Assembly (NCBI GenBank): GCA_945907105.1
Contig: CAMDSB010000003.1
Coordinates: 7,492-71,491, forward strand
DNA length: 64,000 nt
Source of the DNA: Rickettsia typhi
Lineage (GTDB): Bacteria > Pseudomonadota > Alphaproteobacteria > Rickettsiales > Rickettsiaceae
Reading direction: 5' to 3'
This document shows positions 45,804 to 57,037 of this stretch, piece by piece. The notes beneath the pieces were generated by a model that was not told the DNA's origin, did no database searches, and saw only the letters and a program-made list of their open reading frames with translations. Position 1 is the stretch's first letter, and each line of letters opens with the position of its first letter. Made by a program: the position numbers and the translations under genes.

Positions 45804-47306
45804 ATGGATAATATTGGTAAAGCAGAAATCTTACAAATAGTAGATGCTGTATCAAGAGAAAGAGGTGTATCTAAAGCAAAGTTAATTGAGGCAATGGAGC
45901 AAGCTGTTCAGATAGCTGGTCGTAAGAAATATGGTTTGGAACAAAACATTAGTGCACAGATTGATCAAAATACAGGGAAAATCAGCTTATTTAGAGTTAG
46001 AACAATTGTAGATAAAGTTGAAAATACTTTTCAAGAGATTTCTCTTGAAGACGCGCTCTTGATTCGTCCAGATGCGCAAAATGGGGAAGAAATATTTGAG
46101 CCGCTACCGCCAATTGATTTGGGAAGGGTTGCTGCCCAAACTGCTAAACAAGTTATTGTTCAGAGAGTCGGTGAAATAGAGAGAGAGAGCCAGTATGAGG
46201 ATTATAAAGATCGTAAGGGCGATATACTTAATGGAACCGTGAAAAGAGTTGAGTTTGGTAATATTATTGTAGATGTAGGGCGTGCGGAAGCGATGCTAAA
46301 GAAAACTCAACAGATACGTGGAGAGATGTTTAAAGTAGGCGATAGAGTAAAAGCTTACGTTCAAGATGTAAAAAGGGAGCCGAAAGGTCCACAAATTTTC
46401 TTATCCAGAACTGATGATGAGTTCTTAAGAAAGTTGTTTGAAATGGAGGTCCCAGAAGTATATGATAACATAATAGAGATTAAATCGATTGCTAGAGAGC
46501 CGGGATCAAAAGCAAAAATAGCAGTATTCGCTACCGATATTTCAGTTGACCCAGTCGGATCTTGCGTCGGTGTTCGGGGAAGTCGGGTAAGGGCTATTAC
46601 TAACGAACTAGCTGGAGAGAAGATTGATGTGATCAATTGGGATAAAAACGTGGCTCAATTTGTTATTAATGCGATGACGCCAGCGACAATAAGTAAAATA
46701 GTTTTTGATGAAGATAAGGGGCGGGTTGAGGCTATTGTACCAGATGATCAGTTAAGTTTGGCAATTGGTAGAAGAGGGCAAAATGTTCGCTTAGCTTCGA
46801 AAATGACTGGCTGGAGTATAGATGTGATGACAGAAGAGCAAGAGTCAAAGCGTAGAGGTGAGGAATTTGCAAATACAACAGAGTTGTTTGTGAGTAAGCT
46901 GGGAGTAGATGAAGTAACGGCTCAATTGTTGTCTGCGGAGGGTTATACATCTTTAGAACAGATTGCTTATGCCGATAGTGCAGCCTTGACTTCTATTGAA
47001 GGATTTAGTAATAAAGAATTAGTTGAAGACATGCAGAGCCGTGCTATAACTTACTTTGAAGAGAAGAACGAGGAGATTATTGAAGGGCTGGAGAAGCTGG
47101 GAGTAGAGCAAGAATTACTTGATTCACTAGACTTGCCCCCTGAATACATCTTAAAATTAGCAGAATTTGGTGTTAAGACTATTGAAGATTTAGGAGAGGT
47201 TACAGTTTCTGAATTCAGACAAATTGTTCCTGCAAACATAGTAAGTAGTGAAGAAATTGAAGCTTTGATTAGTTTTGCTAAGAAACAATCAGAAGCAGAT
47301 GAGTAA
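45804..47306 (+). CDS. nusA: Transcription factor NusA
   Basis: A 500-residue protein that controls pausing, termination and antitermination by RNA polymerase. It has an N-terminal polymerase-binding domain (about 1-120), an S1 domain (about 135-200, with RKGDILNGTVKRVEFGNIIVDVGRAEAML), two KH domains (with VGVRGSRVRAITNELAGEKIDV and LAIGRRGQNVRLASKMTGWSID) and two C-terminal helix-hairpin-helix repeats. It follows rimP closely and is followed by infB. Confidence 0.97.
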   Translation: MDNIGKAEILQIVDAVSRERGVSKAKLIEAMEQAVQIAGRKKYGLEQNISAQIDQNTGKISLFRVRTIVDKVENTFQEISLEDALLIRPDAQNGEEIFEPLPPIDLGRVAAQTAKQVIVQRVGEIERESQYEDYKDRKGDILNGTVKRVEFGNIIVDVGRAEAMLKKTQQIRGEMFKVGDRVKAYVQDVKREPKGPQIFLSRTDDEFLRKLFEMEVPEVYDNIIEIKSIAREPGSKAKIAVFATDISVDPVGSCVGVRGSRVRAITNELAGEKIDVINWDKNVAQFVINAMTPATISKIVFDEDKGRVEAIVPDDQLSLAIGRRGQNVRLASKMTGWSIDVMTEEQESKRRGEEFANTTELFVSKLGVDEVTAQLLSAEGYTSLEQIAYADSAALTSIEGFSNKELVEDMQSRAITYFEEKNEEIIEGLEKLGVEQELLDSLDLPPEYILKLAEFGVKTIEDLGEVTVSEFRQIVPANIVSSEEIEALISFAKKQSEADE

Positions 47307-47353
47307 ATATAATTTAGTTCTTTAACATTTGAAGTAGACGGAAAATAGGATAC

Positions 47354-49744
47354 ATGACAGAGAATACAGAAGAAAAGAAAGAAAAAAAACTTACATTTGG
47401 TGCCAATAAGCTGAGCTTAAGCAGCAAATCCATTTATCCTAAAATGGTTTCAAGAAATTTGGGCGGCTCTTCTTCAGTTGTTGTTGAAGTGAAGCGCGGA
47501 AAAGCTACAGGGGGTGACCTTACTCTTAGTAGGGAATCAACTAGTTTGCAATCTAATCAAGAAATGGCTAGTAGAAGACTTGCTGCCTTGCAGCGTTCTA
47601 TAGATGAAGAGGGTCAAGAAGAAGCACCTTTGAGCACCCTAAGTAGGCTTGCTGAAATTAATCAAAGTTCTGAGATAAAAGATGCCCAGGAGCACGAGGC
47701 TTTGCTAAACACATCTGGCGAAGCTGGTATTGATTCTAGAAAAGAGAATGAAAGGCCTGTAGTAAGCCCTGTCAATGTTCGTGAAGATAAGGTGGAAGAA
47801 GAAGTAGTTGTTCCCGTAAAGCCTAAACTTTTAGAGATTAAGAAACTGAAGAAGTCAGATATCTTTCAGATGCTCGATCAGGACTCTGGTAATACGCCTT
47901 TTAAAACAAGATCTTTAGCCTCTATTCAAAGAGCCAGAGCGAAAGAAAGAAGAAAGCACGAAAGTAATTCTGCAAAAGCTGATAAAGTTTATCGTGAGGT
48001 TATACTACCTGAAGTGATTACTGTTGCAGAGCTTGCTAATAGAATGACTGAAAGAGGAGCTGATGTAATTAGAGAGTTGATGAAGCTTGGAGTAATGGCG
48101 GCTAGTAATCAGTCGATTGATGCGGATACAGCGGAATTGGTAGTTACTAGTTTTGGTCATACTGTTAAACGTGTTAAAGAGTCTGATGTCGAGAATAGTT
48201 TGATTGACAAAGAAGACAGCAATGAAGATTTAAAACCAAGGGCGCCTATAGTTACAGTAATGGGTCACGTAGATCATGGTAAAACGTCTTTGCTAGATGC
48301 ACTTAAATCCACAGACGTTGTGGCTGGTGAAGCTGGGGGGATTACTCAGCACATAGGTGCATATAGTGTAACAATGTCAGATGGCCGAATGATTACGTTT
48401 ATTGATACTCCTGGTCATGAAGCCTTTACAGAAATGCGTACACGCGGGGCGCAAGCTACAGATATTGTGGTGCTAGTAGTTGCAGCTGATGATGGTATAA
48501 AGGCTCAAACAATTGAAGCGATAAGTCATGCTAAAGCTGCAAATGTACCTATTATTGTTGCTATCAACAAGATTGATAAACCAGATGCTGATATTGAAAA
48601 AGTTAAGCAAGAATTATTGATTCACGACTTGGTTCCAGAAGATTTTGGTGGTGAGATAATAACCGTTGGCGTTTCTGCAAAACAGAGGATGAATCTTGAC
48701 AAATTGGAAGAAGCAATTCTTTTAGTTGCAGAGATGCAGGACTTAAAAGCAAACCCCGAGGGTGTTGCGTGTGGAGTTGTTATTGAGTCTAGGGTAGATA
48801 TTGCGAGAGGAGTTGTTGCGACTGTTATAGTTCAAAGAGGTACCTTAAAAAAGGGTGATATTATTATGGCCGGTACAACGTCGGGCCGTGTAAAAAGAAT
48901 ATGCAATGATAAAGGCAGAACCATTCCAGAAGCTGGTCCATCGCTTGCTATAGAAATCTATGGTTTAAGTGAGGCTCCCTCTGCGGGAGATGTATTTAAT
49001 GTTGTCGCATCTGAGAAGCAAGCAAGAGACATTATTGATTATAGAATCAGAAAAGAAAAAGAATTACGCGTTACTGCATCAAAAACAAGCTTAGAAGATT
49101 TATTCTTAAAAGCTTCCGGAGTAAGTAAAATTAAAGAGCTAGCACTTATTATTAAAGGTGACGTTCATGGTTCCATTGAAGCAATTATTAGTAATCTAAA
49201 TAAAATTGAAAGCGATGAAGTCAAATTAAAGATTTTGCATAGTGCTGTTGGCGGTATATCTGAATCTGATGTTGGTCTTGCTCAGGCTTCAAGAGCGATA
49301 GTTCTAGGCTTTAACGTTAGGGCTAATAATGCAGCTGCTCAAGACGCAGACAAAAATAAAGTGGATATAAGATACTATTCAATAATTTATAATCTGATTG
49401 ATGATATAAGAGCTATAATGAGCGGCATGCTATCTCCAATTATTCGAGAAGTATATATTGGTTCAGTTGATATTCGTGAGGTGTTTAACGTATCAAAAGT
49501 GGGTAAGATTGCTGGTAGTTACGTAACAAAAGGTACTATTAAGCGTGGCGCTGGTGTCCGATTGCTACGTGAAGATATTGTTATTCATGAAGGAAAGCTC
49601 AAAACTTTGAAACGCTTTAAAGAAGACGTGAAAGAGGTTAGAGAAGGTTATGAGTGCGGTATTGCTTTTGAGAATTATGAAGATATTAAAGTGGGTGATT
49701 CAGTAGAGGTATTTGAGCTTGTCGAAGAACAACAAAAACTTTAA
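47354..49744 (+). CDS. infB: Translation initiation factor IF-2
   Basis: A 796-residue GTPase that places initiator tRNA on the 30S subunit. The N-terminal part has a low-complexity acidic region (about 60-200), followed by the IF2 N domain. The G domain has [16 protein letters not shown] (G1), DTPGHEAF (G3), INKIDKP (G4) and [12 protein letters not shown] (G5). Domains II and IV follow. The C-terminal [11 protein letters not shown] overlaps the start of rbfA. The N-terminal extension is short for alphaproteobacteria. Confidence 0.97.
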   Translation: MTENTEEKKEKKLTFGANKLSLSSKSIYPKMVSRNLGGSSSVVVEVKRGKATGGDLTLSRESTSLQSNQEMASRRLAALQRSIDEEGQEEAPLSTLSRLAEINQSSEIKDAQEHEALLNTSGEAGIDSRKENERPVVSPVNVREDKVEEEVVVPVKPKLLEIKKLKKSDIFQMLDQDSGNTPFKTRSLASIQRARAKERRKHESNSAKADKVYREVILPEVITVAELANRMTERGADVIRELMKLGVMAASNQSIDADTAELVVTSFGHTVKRVKESDVENSLIDKEDSNEDLKPRAPIVTVMGHVDHGKTSLLDALKSTDVVAGEAGGITQHIGAYSVTMSDGRMITFIDTPGHEAFTEMRTRGAQATDIVVLVVAADDGIKAQTIEAISHAKAANVPIIVAINKIDKPDADIEKVKQELLIHDLVPEDFGGEIITVGVSAKQRMNLDKLEEAILLVAEMQDLKANPEGVACGVVIESRVDIARGVVATVIVQRGTLKKGDIIMAGTTSGRVKRICNDKGRTIPEAGPSLAIEIYGLSEAPSAGDVFNVVASEKQARDIIDYRIRKEKELRVTASKTSLEDLFLKASGVSKIKELALIIKGDVHGSIEAIISNLNKIESDEVKLKILHSAVGGISESDVGLAQASRAIVLGFNVRANNAAAQDADKNKVDIRYYSIIYNLIDDIRAIMSGMLSPIIREVYIGSVDIREVFNVSKVGKIAGSYVTKGTIKRGAGVRLLREDIVIHEGKLKTLKRFKEDVKEVREGYECGIAFENYEDIKVGDSVEVFELVEEQQKL

Positions 49745-50108
49745 TCTAAAGACGCGGGAAAAGGATCAGTCGCAGAGGCAGCTCAAAGTTTCTCATGCTG
49801 TGCAGTCTAGTCTTATAGAATGCTTTAGGAAAGGTGGCGGAAAATTAGATCATCGTCTCGATCCTTGTCCTTTAAGTATAACCAAGGTTAATATAAGCAG
49901 TGATCTTAGTGTTGCTAATTGTTTTTTTGTACCATTTAATACGAAATTGACGGTAGGAGATATAGAGTCGGCATTAGAGCACTCGCGTTTTGCTATTCGT
50001 GATTATGTAACTCGTCAGGTAAATTTAAAATATTCACCTGAGATTCGATTTTATTATGATCCTACCTTCGAAAATTTTGAAACTATAGAAAAATTACTTA
50101 AGAAATAA
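49713..50108 (+). CDS. rbfA: Ribosome-binding factor A
   Basis: The 131-residue protein is needed for 16S rRNA processing and cold growth. It shows [13 protein letters not shown] at the start and [26 protein letters not shown] in the core KH-like fold. I use the TTG at 49713, overlapping infB by 32 bases; a second TTG 6 bases on is also possible. It ends the rimP-nusA-infB-rbfA block. Confidence 0.88.
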   Translation: MSLSKNNKNFNLKTREKDQSQRQLKVSHAVQSSLIECFRKGGGKLDHRLDPCPLSITKVNISSDLSVANCFFVPFNTKLTVGDIESALEHSRFAIRDYVTRQVNLKYSPEIRFYYDPTFENFETIEKLLKK

Positions 50109-50123
50109 TGATGCAATAGGGGC

Positions 50124-50152
50124 TTGACATATAGAGCAAAGATCTATATTCT
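50124..50152 (+). promoter_or_regulatory. Candidate promoter for rpmB-rpmE
   Basis: TTGACA (50124-50129), 17 bases, then TATTCT (50147-50152), about 35 bases before the rpmB start. The -35 is perfect. It makes the TTG inside it a poor start codon for the ribosomal gene. Confidence 0.5.
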
Positions 50153-50186
50153 TCCTATCATTAAACGTAATTTATGGGAACTCATA

Positions 50187-50480
50187 ATGTCTCGCAAATG
50201 TGAATTGACTGGTGTTGCAGTGCGGTATGGAAATAATGTGTCGCACTCACAAAGAAAAACTAGAAGGCGCTTTGAGCCTAATATTAAAACAGTAGAGTAT
50301 AAAAGCGAAATTACTGGACAAAAATATAGGCTAAAGGTTGTAGCAAGAGCTTTGAGAACTGTTGAGAAAAACGGTGGCTTTGATTTGTTCATTCTTAAAG
50401 CTAATAGCGCTATGATGTCCGATAAAGCTAAGAAAGTAAAAAGAGAAATCTTTAAGAAGAAAAATGAGTTAGCTGCATGA
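50187..50480 (+). CDS. rpmB: 50S ribosomal protein L28
   Basis: A 97-residue ribosomal protein, clear from MSRKCELTGVAVRYGNNVSH and KTRRRFEPNIKTV. I take ATG 50187 as the start because L28 begins exactly there; longer frames include the promoter. It ends with a 4-base overlap with rpmE, so the two are translated together. Confidence 0.97.
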   Translation: MSRKCELTGVAVRYGNNVSHSQRKTRRRFEPNIKTVEYKSEITGQKYRLKVVARALRTVEKNGGFDLFILKANSAMMSDKAKKVKREIFKKKNELAA

Positions 50481-50704
50481 GAAAAGACATACACCCTGAA
50501 TATAAAGGTCTAAAAATTAAAATTCGTAATGATGAGTTTTCTACTATGTCAACTCTAAAATCGGGCGAAATCTTAATGGACGTTGATTTCCGTGAGCATC
50601 CTGCTTGGAACAAAAACGTAGTCAATATGGTTAACCAATCAAATAAAAATGTCAGTGACTTTAACAAAAAGTTTGCTGGACTTTCTTTCGGCTCCAAAAA
50701 ATAG
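50477..50704 (+). CDS. rpmE: 50S ribosomal protein L31
   Basis: A 75-residue ribosomal protein matching L31 from MRKDIHPEYKGLKIKIRND to the end, with SGEILMDVDFREHPAWN. It lacks the CxxC zinc motifs, which is usual for many alphaproteobacterial L31 proteins. It overlaps rpmB by 4 bases. A long AT hairpin (50707-50728) follows it. Confidence 0.95.
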   Translation: MRKDIHPEYKGLKIKIRNDEFSTMSTLKSGEILMDVDFREHPAWNKNVVNMVNQSNKNVSDFNKKFAGLSFGSKK

Positions 50705-50706
50705 AT

Positions 50707-50728
50707 GTATTAAAAATCTTTTTAATAC
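50707..50728 (+). terminator. AT-rich hairpin after rpmE
   Basis: GTATTAAAAA (50707-50716) pairs with TTTTTAATAC (50719-50728) with a 2-base centre just after the rpmE stop. There is no T run after it, so its role as a terminator is uncertain. Confidence 0.4.
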
Positions 50729-50940
50729 ACTTCATATTTCTTCGGAACGTATTAATATAAACTTTAATAAGTAATATTTGAATCAATTGAATCAGATTGC
50801 ATTAGGTGCAATACCCGTTGTTGGTAATCTTCCCCTTTACTAAATTAAGGCGGAGTTATCGTGGGATTGGTATATTTGAGCTATTAATAATAACGGAAGG
50901 TAGGTTAATTGGGTTGGTTCTGAGCAATTGACCTTATGTC

Positions 50941-51951
50941 TTATGGCAATAATGGTGACATAGCGGGTGGCTCTAACCCAAGATGGATAAAAGCCCCATT
51001 AGTAAGAACTCTTCCTCGTGGAGTGCGTTGAAGCAGGCCAATTTGTATAAGATACGGTTCGATGGCTTCTTCAATAGCGTCGCGTTGTTCTGACAGCGCA
51101 GCGGCGATAGTTTCAACCCCAACTGGTCCACCATTATAGTTATCCAAAATGAATTTTAAGTAACGATAGTCGTTACTATCCAGTCCAGCTTTGTCTATCT
51201 CGAGCCGGGTTAAAGAGCTATCGGCAATTGCTGCATCTATTTCTGATTTATGTTCAACAGAAGCAAAATCTCTTATTCTTTTTAACAATCTTAGAGCAAT
51301 TCTTGGGGTGCCTCTTGACCTCTTGGCAATCTCCTCAGCGCCCTCTTTAGTAATTTTTGTGTCAAGTAACTTTGCAGCGCGATTAATGACCTTCACTAAT
51401 TCTTCAACTTTATAAAAATTAAGGCGTAATGGGATGCCAAATCTATCTCGTAATGGGTTGCTAATCAGGCCCAGCCTGGTAGTAGCTCCAATAAGAGTGA
51501 AGCGCGGTAAATCTATGCGTACCGATCTGGCCGCTGGCCCATCGCCAATAATGATATCAAGAAAGAAATCTTCCATTGCTGGGTACAATATTTCTTCAAT
51601 ATTAGTATTAAGCCTATGAATCTCATCAATGAATAATACATCATGCTCTTGAAGATTAGTTAGAATTGCAGCGAGGTCAGCAGCTTTTGATAAAGTTGGC
51701 CCAGAAGTAGCTTTAAAATTAACGCCCATTTCTTTTGCAACGATATTAGCTAGAGACGTTTTGCCAAGTCCCGGAGGGCCATAAAAAAGAGTATGATCAA
51801 GTGGCTCGTTCCTGTTTTGTGCAGCTTGGATAAATATACTTAAATTAGATTTTATATGCTCTTGTCCTACAAATTCATTAAGCAAATTTGGTCGCAGAGA
51901 AAAATCTAGATCTGTTTCAAGGACGGTGCTTGATAATAGTTCTGTTGTCAT
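50941..51951 (-). CDS. ruvB: Holliday junction branch migration ATPase RuvB
   Basis: The 336-residue AAA+ motor drives Holliday junction branch migration with RuvA. It has Walker [12 protein letters not shown], Walker [30 protein letters not shown] (with the sensor and arginine finger region) and the C-terminal winged helix [13 protein letters not shown]. It follows ruvA by 13 bases on the minus strand. Confidence 0.97.
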   Translation of the reverse strand: MTTELLSSTVLETDLDFSLRPNLLNEFVGQEHIKSNLSIFIQAAQNRNEPLDHTLFYGPPGLGKTSLANIVAKEMGVNFKATSGPTLSKAADLAAILTNLQEHDVLFIDEIHRLNTNIEEILYPAMEDFFLDIIIGDGPAARSVRIDLPRFTLIGATTRLGLISNPLRDRFGIPLRLNFYKVEELVKVINRAAKLLDTKITKEGAEEIAKRSRGTPRIALRLLKRIRDFASVEHKSEIDAAIADSSLTRLEIDKAGLDSNDYRYLKFILDNYNGGPVGVETIAAALSEQRDAIEEAIEPYLIQIGLLQRTPRGRVLTNGAFIHLGLEPPAMSPLLP

Positions 51952-51964
51952 AATATTATAAAAC

Positions 51965-52564
51965 TCAATTTTTAAGTGCTAGTCGAATTAAATCATTTAT
52001 CGATATATCCGCAGATTGAGCAATAATTGTATTAACTCTGCTTTGGGCATCAATTCTTCCGACTCCAAGACTGGTCAAAGCTGAAATAGCATCCAAAGCT
52101 AAGGAATTATTTTGTGTTTTTGCATTGGAAGCAAATTTAAGGGCTGATCCAGAAAGAGATTTAGTTGAAATGGTTTTATCTTTTAGCTCAGTAACTATAC
52201 GCTCGGCAAGCTTTTTTCCAACTCCAGGAACGCCATTGAAAATTATCTTATCTTCATTAGTTAAGGCTAGTTGAATTTCTCCAGGGCAAAGATGCGAGAG
52301 AATTGCAAGAGACATTCTGGTACCAACCCCCTTAACTGACTGCAAAGTGGAGAACGCAGCTTTCTCTTCTAAGTCACTGAATCCATACAAGTGAATGTGA
52401 TCTTCCCGCACGTGCGTTTCAATTAAAAGCTCACAAAATTCCGTGGGAGCCAATTGGCTTAAAGTTTTTATAGAGCAAAACACTAGGTATCCAACTCCGT
52501 TTATATCAATTATGACATGATCATCATATACTGAGTCAATCAATCCTTTAAGTTTACCAATCAT
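51965..52564 (-). CDS. ruvA: Holliday junction DNA-binding protein RuvA
   Basis: The 199-residue protein binds four-way junctions as a tetramer. It starts [15 protein letters not shown] (ATG 52564) with the OB fold, has two helix-hairpin-helix motifs including [17 protein letters not shown] and [14 protein letters not shown], and a C-terminal RuvB-binding domain. A frame seven residues longer exists, but RuvA normally begins MIG. It lies just upstream of ruvB. Confidence 0.95.
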   Translation of the reverse strand: MIGKLKGLIDSVYDDHVIIDINGVGYLVFCSIKTLSQLAPTEFCELLIETHVREDHIHLYGFSDLEEKAAFSTLQSVKGVGTRMSLAILSHLCPGEIQLALTNEDKIIFNGVPGVGKKLAERIVTELKDKTISTKSLSGSALKFASNAKTQNNSLALDAISALTSLGVGRIDAQSRVNTIIAQSADISINDLIRLALKN

Positions 52565-52646
52565 AAAATATTCTAGTTGCATCAATTATTTCACAGATAT
52601 ACTATCAGCCGCGATAAGAATACGCAATTAATTCAGGAACTAAATT

Positions 52647-53906
52647 TTGAATTTCAAAAAATATGAATCGCTGCTAATAGCGTTTTTTGTAACAATAGTA
52701 AGATATTATGATTACGCCTTATTTGGGTTGTCAGCGTCTTTGTTATCAAAGAATTTTATGCCGCAGGGTGATAATAGCGATCAGATGCTTATTTTCTTTG
52801 CTTTATTTAGTCTTGCAACTATAGCAAAACCTGTGGGGTCGCTGATTTTTGGCAAGATAGGTGACCTGGTTGGAAGAGTGGTAAGCGTAAAAATATCCGC
52901 AGTTATCGCAGCAACATCAACTTGTTTGGTAGCGATTGTTCCTGGGTTTAATAGTATTGGTTTTTTTGCTGTTATATTGATAACACTCCTGCGTATGCTG
53001 TTTTTAATGAGTTTAGCCGGAGAAATTGACGCTATAAAAATCTATGTTGCTGAAATGATTGGCAAGAAGAGACGGCATCTTGTTGTGGGCATAGTTTCTT
53101 TTTCTTCTCAAATAGGTGTTTTGATTGCTACAATAGTCTACCATATTGCGATTAGTTATAACGAGATTGAGTGGTTGTGGAGGTTGAATTTTGCTATTGG
53201 CGGATTATTAGGCCTAGCCGTGATTATATTGCGTAGAAGATTGCTTGAGAGCAAGGAGTTTCTTGATAATAGATCGAAAGTAGCGAGTGAATCTGACCTT
53301 GGTATAATTAATATAATTGGTACAAATAAAGTTAAATTTATACTTGCGACCATAATCAATGGGATGCTTGGTGGGGGCTACCATTTCTTGATAATATTTT
53401 TTGGAACGTTTGCAGCAAATGTGGCTGATATTATTGATAAGGAGAGCGCAGCGGCTGCGAACACTATGTTTGTTTCACTTTATGGTCTCGCATGTATAAT
53501 TTCTGGCTACTTATCTGATAGATTTAAAATAATCACTCAAATTATTGCAGCACTGGTCTTAAGTATTTTGGGTACGTTGGTTATGGAATTTTTTCTAAGT
53601 TTTATGGGCTACTCAGTATTGCTGCATTGTATATTAGTATTTCTGGTTCCATTTTATTCAATTCCTTGTTCTGTTCGTATTCAGTCATTATTTCAAACGG
53701 GTATTAGAATGAGAATGTGTAGCCTCTCACATTCTGTCGGCAGTATGGTTTTTTCTTCCACAACTCCATTTATTTGTATGTTAATCTGGCAATCCACCGG
53801 GATTGTATCTTTAGTGCTTGGGTATTTTTTATTCCAACTTGGCTTGTTATTTTTTGCGTTGCTTTATATGATAAAAAAGGATTACATAAGTATGTTCGAA
53901 AACTAA
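52647..53906 (+). CDS. MFS transporter, ProP-like (metabolite:H+ symporter)
   Basis: The 419-residue protein has about 12 membrane segments. The N-terminal RYYDYALFGLSASLLSKNF and KPVGSLIFGKIGDLVGRV match the ProP/metabolite:H+ symporter group expanded in Rickettsiales. It likely imports a small osmolyte, amino acid or dicarboxylate. It starts at TTG 52647 with an AGGAA site upstream and lies 14 bases before atpH, so atp genes may be read through from it. Substrate unknown. Confidence 0.85.
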   Translation: MNFKKYESLLIAFFVTIVRYYDYALFGLSASLLSKNFMPQGDNSDQMLIFFALFSLATIAKPVGSLIFGKIGDLVGRVVSVKISAVIAATSTCLVAIVPGFNSIGFFAVILITLLRMLFLMSLAGEIDAIKIYVAEMIGKKRRHLVVGIVSFSSQIGVLIATIVYHIAISYNEIEWLWRLNFAIGGLLGLAVIILRRRLLESKEFLDNRSKVASESDLGIINIIGTNKVKFILATIINGMLGGGYHFLIIFFGTFAANVADIIDKESAAAANTMFVSLYGLACIISGYLSDRFKIITQIIAALVLSILGTLVMEFFLSFMGYSVLLHCILVFLVPFYSIPCSVRIQSLFQTGIRMRMCSLSHSVGSMVFSSTTPFICMLIWQSTGIVSLVLGYFLFQLGLLFFALLYMIKKDYISMFEN

Positions 53907-53920
53907 GAAATCTAAGTGGC

Positions 53921-54466
53921 ATGTCATTACATATTAAAATAGTAAAAAATTACGCTCATTCTCTGTTTGTTCAAGCTAAAAGAGAGTCTAAAGAAAACAA
54001 AGTTTTTGAAAGCATAAAAGTTTTTAGTGAAGTGCTAAGAAAGTTTAGTAATATAAAAGATATGTTATGTTCGCCGATTATTCAGAAATCTGACAAAGAT
54101 GGGTTTGTAGATATTCTTACTAGCAAGTTAAAATCAGAGCTTTTTCTGAAGCGGATAATCCACATCTTGATAAAAAATTCAAGAATGAATTTATTTTTTC
54201 AGATTGCTGATGAGTACGAAGTTTTGCTTATGGAGAGTAAGGGAATTAAATTTGTTGAGATATCCTCTGCTTTTAAGCTTACAACAAAAGAAATTGAATC
54301 TATTCATAATTTACTTGAGTCAACTCTTGAGAAAAAAATCAAGCTACAACATAGTGTTGATGAGTCGCTCTTAGGGGGAGCTATAGTGAAGTATGATAGT
54401 AATCTGATTGATTGCTCACTGCAAGGAGTGCTGGGTAAAATACAAAAAATAGCTACTGGTTCATAA
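53921..54466 (+). CDS. atpH: ATP synthase F1 delta subunit
   Basis: A 181-residue subunit that links the F1 head to the stator. It begins MSLHIKIVKNYAHSLFVQAK (ATG 53921), and the C-terminal KIKLQHSVDESLLGGAIVKYDSNLIDCS matches the OSCP/delta family. A longer frame exists upstream but enters the MFS gene. It is the first gene of the F1 operon atpHAGDC. Confidence 0.92.
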   Translation: MSLHIKIVKNYAHSLFVQAKRESKENKVFESIKVFSEVLRKFSNIKDMLCSPIIQKSDKDGFVDILTSKLKSELFLKRIIHILIKNSRMNLFFQIADEYEVLLMESKGIKFVEISSAFKLTTKEIESIHNLLESTLEKKIKLQHSVDESLLGGAIVKYDSNLIDCSLQGVLGKIQKIATGS

Positions 54467-54471
54467 GCTCC

Positions 54472-54491
54472 AACTCATATGCATATGAGTT
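54472..54491. repeat. 20-bp perfect palindrome between atpH and atpA
   Basis: AACTCATATG is followed directly by its exact inverse CATATGAGTT, just after the atpH stop. It could form a hairpin in the mRNA, or be a protein-binding site. It could set the relative amount of atpA and later genes. Confidence 0.5.
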
Positions 54492-54542
54492 ATTATATTG
54501 GTTTTGTAATTTGATATAGTTTTTAATGAGGATTTTTAGAAA

Positions 54543-56084
54543 ATGACGTTAAACCCTTCAGAAATATCTGAGATTTTAGAGCGTGAGATTGGCAATATTG
54601 ACCAGCTTGGAGAGCTGCAGGAAGTTGGCTATGTAGTTACAGTCGGTGATGGTATTGCAAAAGTTTATGGGATTGATAATGTTCAAGCCGGTGAGATGAT
54701 TGAGTTTGAATCTGGGGTTAAAGGATTAGCACTAAATTTAGAAAGTGACATGGTTGGTGTTGTGATCATGGGAGAAGATAGTTCAGTTCGTCAAGGGGAT
54801 AAGGTAAAGCGCACTGGCGAGATACTAAAAACTCCAATTGGCCCTGCCATGGTTGGCAGAGTAGTTGATGCTCTAGGTCGTCCTATTGATGGTAAGGGAG
54901 ACATTGTCTCAAAACATTTTAGTAATATTGAAGTTAAAGCTCCAGGAATTATCGGCCGAAAAAGTGTTCATGAGCCCGTTCAGACGGGCATTAAAGCTAT
55001 TGATGCGCTGATTCCAATAGGTCGTGGTCAGAGAGAATTAATCATTGGTGATCGACAAACAGGAAAAACTGCTATTGCGATTGATACAATTATCAATCAG
55101 AAACCAGCGCATTTGGCTGGTGATGATGCCGATAAAATTTTTTGTGTATATGTGGCAATTGGTCAAAAAAGATCTACTGTTGCTCAGATTGTAAGAAAAT
55201 TAGAAGAGGCTGGGGCAATGGAGTATACTACAGTAGTTGCCGCTACAGCTTCTGATCCAGCAACATTGCAGTTTTTATCCCCCTATACAGGTTGTGCAAT
55301 TGGTGAGTATTTTAGAGATAATAGCATGCATGCTCTGGTTATTTATGACGATTTAACAAAACATGCTGTTGCCTATCGTCAAATTTCGCTTTTACTTAGA
55401 AGGCCACCAGGGCGTGAAGCTTATCCAGGAGACGTTTTCTATCTACACTCTAGATTGCTGGAAAGGGCGGCAAAATTATCTGATGATAAAGGGGCGGGGT
55501 CATTGACTGCGCTACCAATTATTGAGACTCAAGCTGGAGACGTTTCTGCGTATATCCCAACAAATGTGATTTCTATTACTGACGGTCAAATTTTTCTTGA
55601 AAGCGCTTTATTCTATAAGGGGATCCGGCCCGCTGTAAATGTGGGGATATCTGTTAGTAGAGTTGGCTCGGCGGCTCAAATTAAAGCGATAAAAAAGGTC
55701 TCTGGATCATTAAAGCTTGAGTTAGCTCAGTTTAGGGAAATGGAATCTTTTGCTCAGTTTGGTTCTGACTTAGACGCATCGACACAAAAGCTAATTAAAC
55801 ATGGAGCAAAGCTTACCGAACTTCTGAAACAACCTCAGTATTCTCCGGTTGTAGTTGAAGAGCAAGTGGTGAGTTTGTATGCTGGAGTTAGAGGGTATCT
55901 AGAGAAGATAGATATTTCTAAGGTTAGGCTCTTTGAAGACAAGCTTATGCAAGATGTCCGATTAAAAGGAGATAGTATTCTTTCTGCAATACGCGCCGAG
56001 AAGAATTTGAGTGAGGAAACTGAAGCAGCGTTAAAGACTTATCTTGATGGGTTTGTAGAAGAATTTTTAGACAATAACAAATAA
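54543..56084 (+). CDS. atpA: ATP synthase F1 alpha subunit
   Basis: The 513-residue subunit forms the non-catalytic part of the hexamer. The P-loop [11 protein letters not shown] (about residues 170-180) and the [29 protein letters not shown] block are clear. GAGGA gives the ribosome-binding site. It sits in the F1 operon; F0 genes are elsewhere, as in Rickettsiales. Confidence 0.98.
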   Translation: MTLNPSEISEILEREIGNIDQLGELQEVGYVVTVGDGIAKVYGIDNVQAGEMIEFESGVKGLALNLESDMVGVVIMGEDSSVRQGDKVKRTGEILKTPIGPAMVGRVVDALGRPIDGKGDIVSKHFSNIEVKAPGIIGRKSVHEPVQTGIKAIDALIPIGRGQRELIIGDRQTGKTAIAIDTIINQKPAHLAGDDADKIFCVYVAIGQKRSTVAQIVRKLEEAGAMEYTTVVAATASDPATLQFLSPYTGCAIGEYFRDNSMHALVIYDDLTKHAVAYRQISLLLRRPPGREAYPGDVFYLHSRLLERAAKLSDDKGAGSLTALPIIETQAGDVSAYIPTNVISITDGQIFLESALFYKGIRPAVNVGISVSRVGSAAQIKAIKKVSGSLKLELAQFREMESFAQFGSDLDASTQKLIKHGAKLTELLKQPQYSPVVVEEQVVSLYAGVRGYLEKIDISKVRLFEDKLMQDVRLKGDSILSAIRAEKNLSEETEAALKTYLDGFVEEFLDNNK

Positions 56085-56090
56085 GGAAAA

Positions 56091-56957
56091 ATGTCTGGTC
56101 TAAAGCATCTTAGAAATAGGGTAAAGAGTATTAAATCTACTCAAAAAATTACCAAAGCTATGCATGTGGTATCTGCTGCAAAGCTAAAAAAACTAAAAGA
56201 TCAAGCGGAGAATATAAATGATTATTCTTCTGTGCTTGGTACCATTATGTATGATATTTCTGCAAGTGGCAATCTGATGGATTTACCGGCAGAGGATCGC
56301 AAATTTTTTAGTAAAGAGCTTGAAAATATGCCTCATCTTTTAGTAGTTCTTACGTCAGAGAGAGGTTTGTGTGGTGGTTTTAATTCAAGTGTAATCAAAC
56401 GAGTTAAACTTGACATAAAAAAACTAAAAGCGGATGGCAAGGAAGTTAAATTGCTAGTTATAGGTAAAAAAGGTATAGATGCTCTGAAAAATGAATTTGG
56501 TAAGCAAATAGTTGGGTATTATCATATTTTTCAGGGGAATTATGAACATGTTGCTAGAGAAGCGAAAGATAAAATTATAGAATTGATAGAAAACGAAAGG
56601 GTTGGAGCTTGTTGCATATATTATAACAAATTTAAAAATGCTATGACGCAAGTGATGACCAGGGAACAGATTTTACCAGTTCAAGTGAGATCAGAAAGCA
56701 AAATCAGCAATGCTTCTGAGTATGAAGGTACTGGGTTGGTGCACAATGTTATAAATTTATATATTGGTGGCCAAATTAATTACGCCTTGATTCAAAGTCG
56801 TGCAAGCGAAGAGGGAGCAAGAATGACTGCGATGGATAATGCTACAAGAAACGCAGGTGAATTAATAGATAAGCTGACGCTACAGTTAAATAGATCAAGG
56901 CAAGCGATTATTACTACGGAGCTTACCGAGATTATTTCAGGAGCGGAATCTGTATAG
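56091..56957 (+). CDS. atpG: ATP synthase F1 gamma subunit
   Basis: The 288-residue central stalk subunit rotates inside the alpha-beta hexamer. It has KHLRNRVKSIKSTQKITKAMHVVSAAKL at its N-terminus and ARMTAMDNATRNAGELIDKLTLQLNRSRQAIITTELTEIISGAES at its end, both very conserved. It follows atpA by 6 bases. It is normally followed by atpD, but here a tautomerase-like gene comes between. Confidence 0.97.
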   Translation: MSGLKHLRNRVKSIKSTQKITKAMHVVSAAKLKKLKDQAENINDYSSVLGTIMYDISASGNLMDLPAEDRKFFSKELENMPHLLVVLTSERGLCGGFNSSVIKRVKLDIKKLKADGKEVKLLVIGKKGIDALKNEFGKQIVGYYHIFQGNYEHVAREAKDKIIELIENERVGACCIYYNKFKNAMTQVMTREQILPVQVRSESKISNASEYEGTGLVHNVINLYIGGQINYALIQSRASEEGARMTAMDNATRNAGELIDKLTLQLNRSRQAIITTELTEIISGAESV

Positions 56958-57037
56958 TTAATTGAGTAGTTTTGGTTGTTGTAGCTCACATAAATTGTAT
57001 AACTAAACTGTTTAATAATAAATTTAGAAAGATAAAG

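Noticed and set aside
53774..53920. Upstream extension of atpH
   Set aside because: It overlaps the MFS gene in another frame; the conserved start of AtpH is at 53921.
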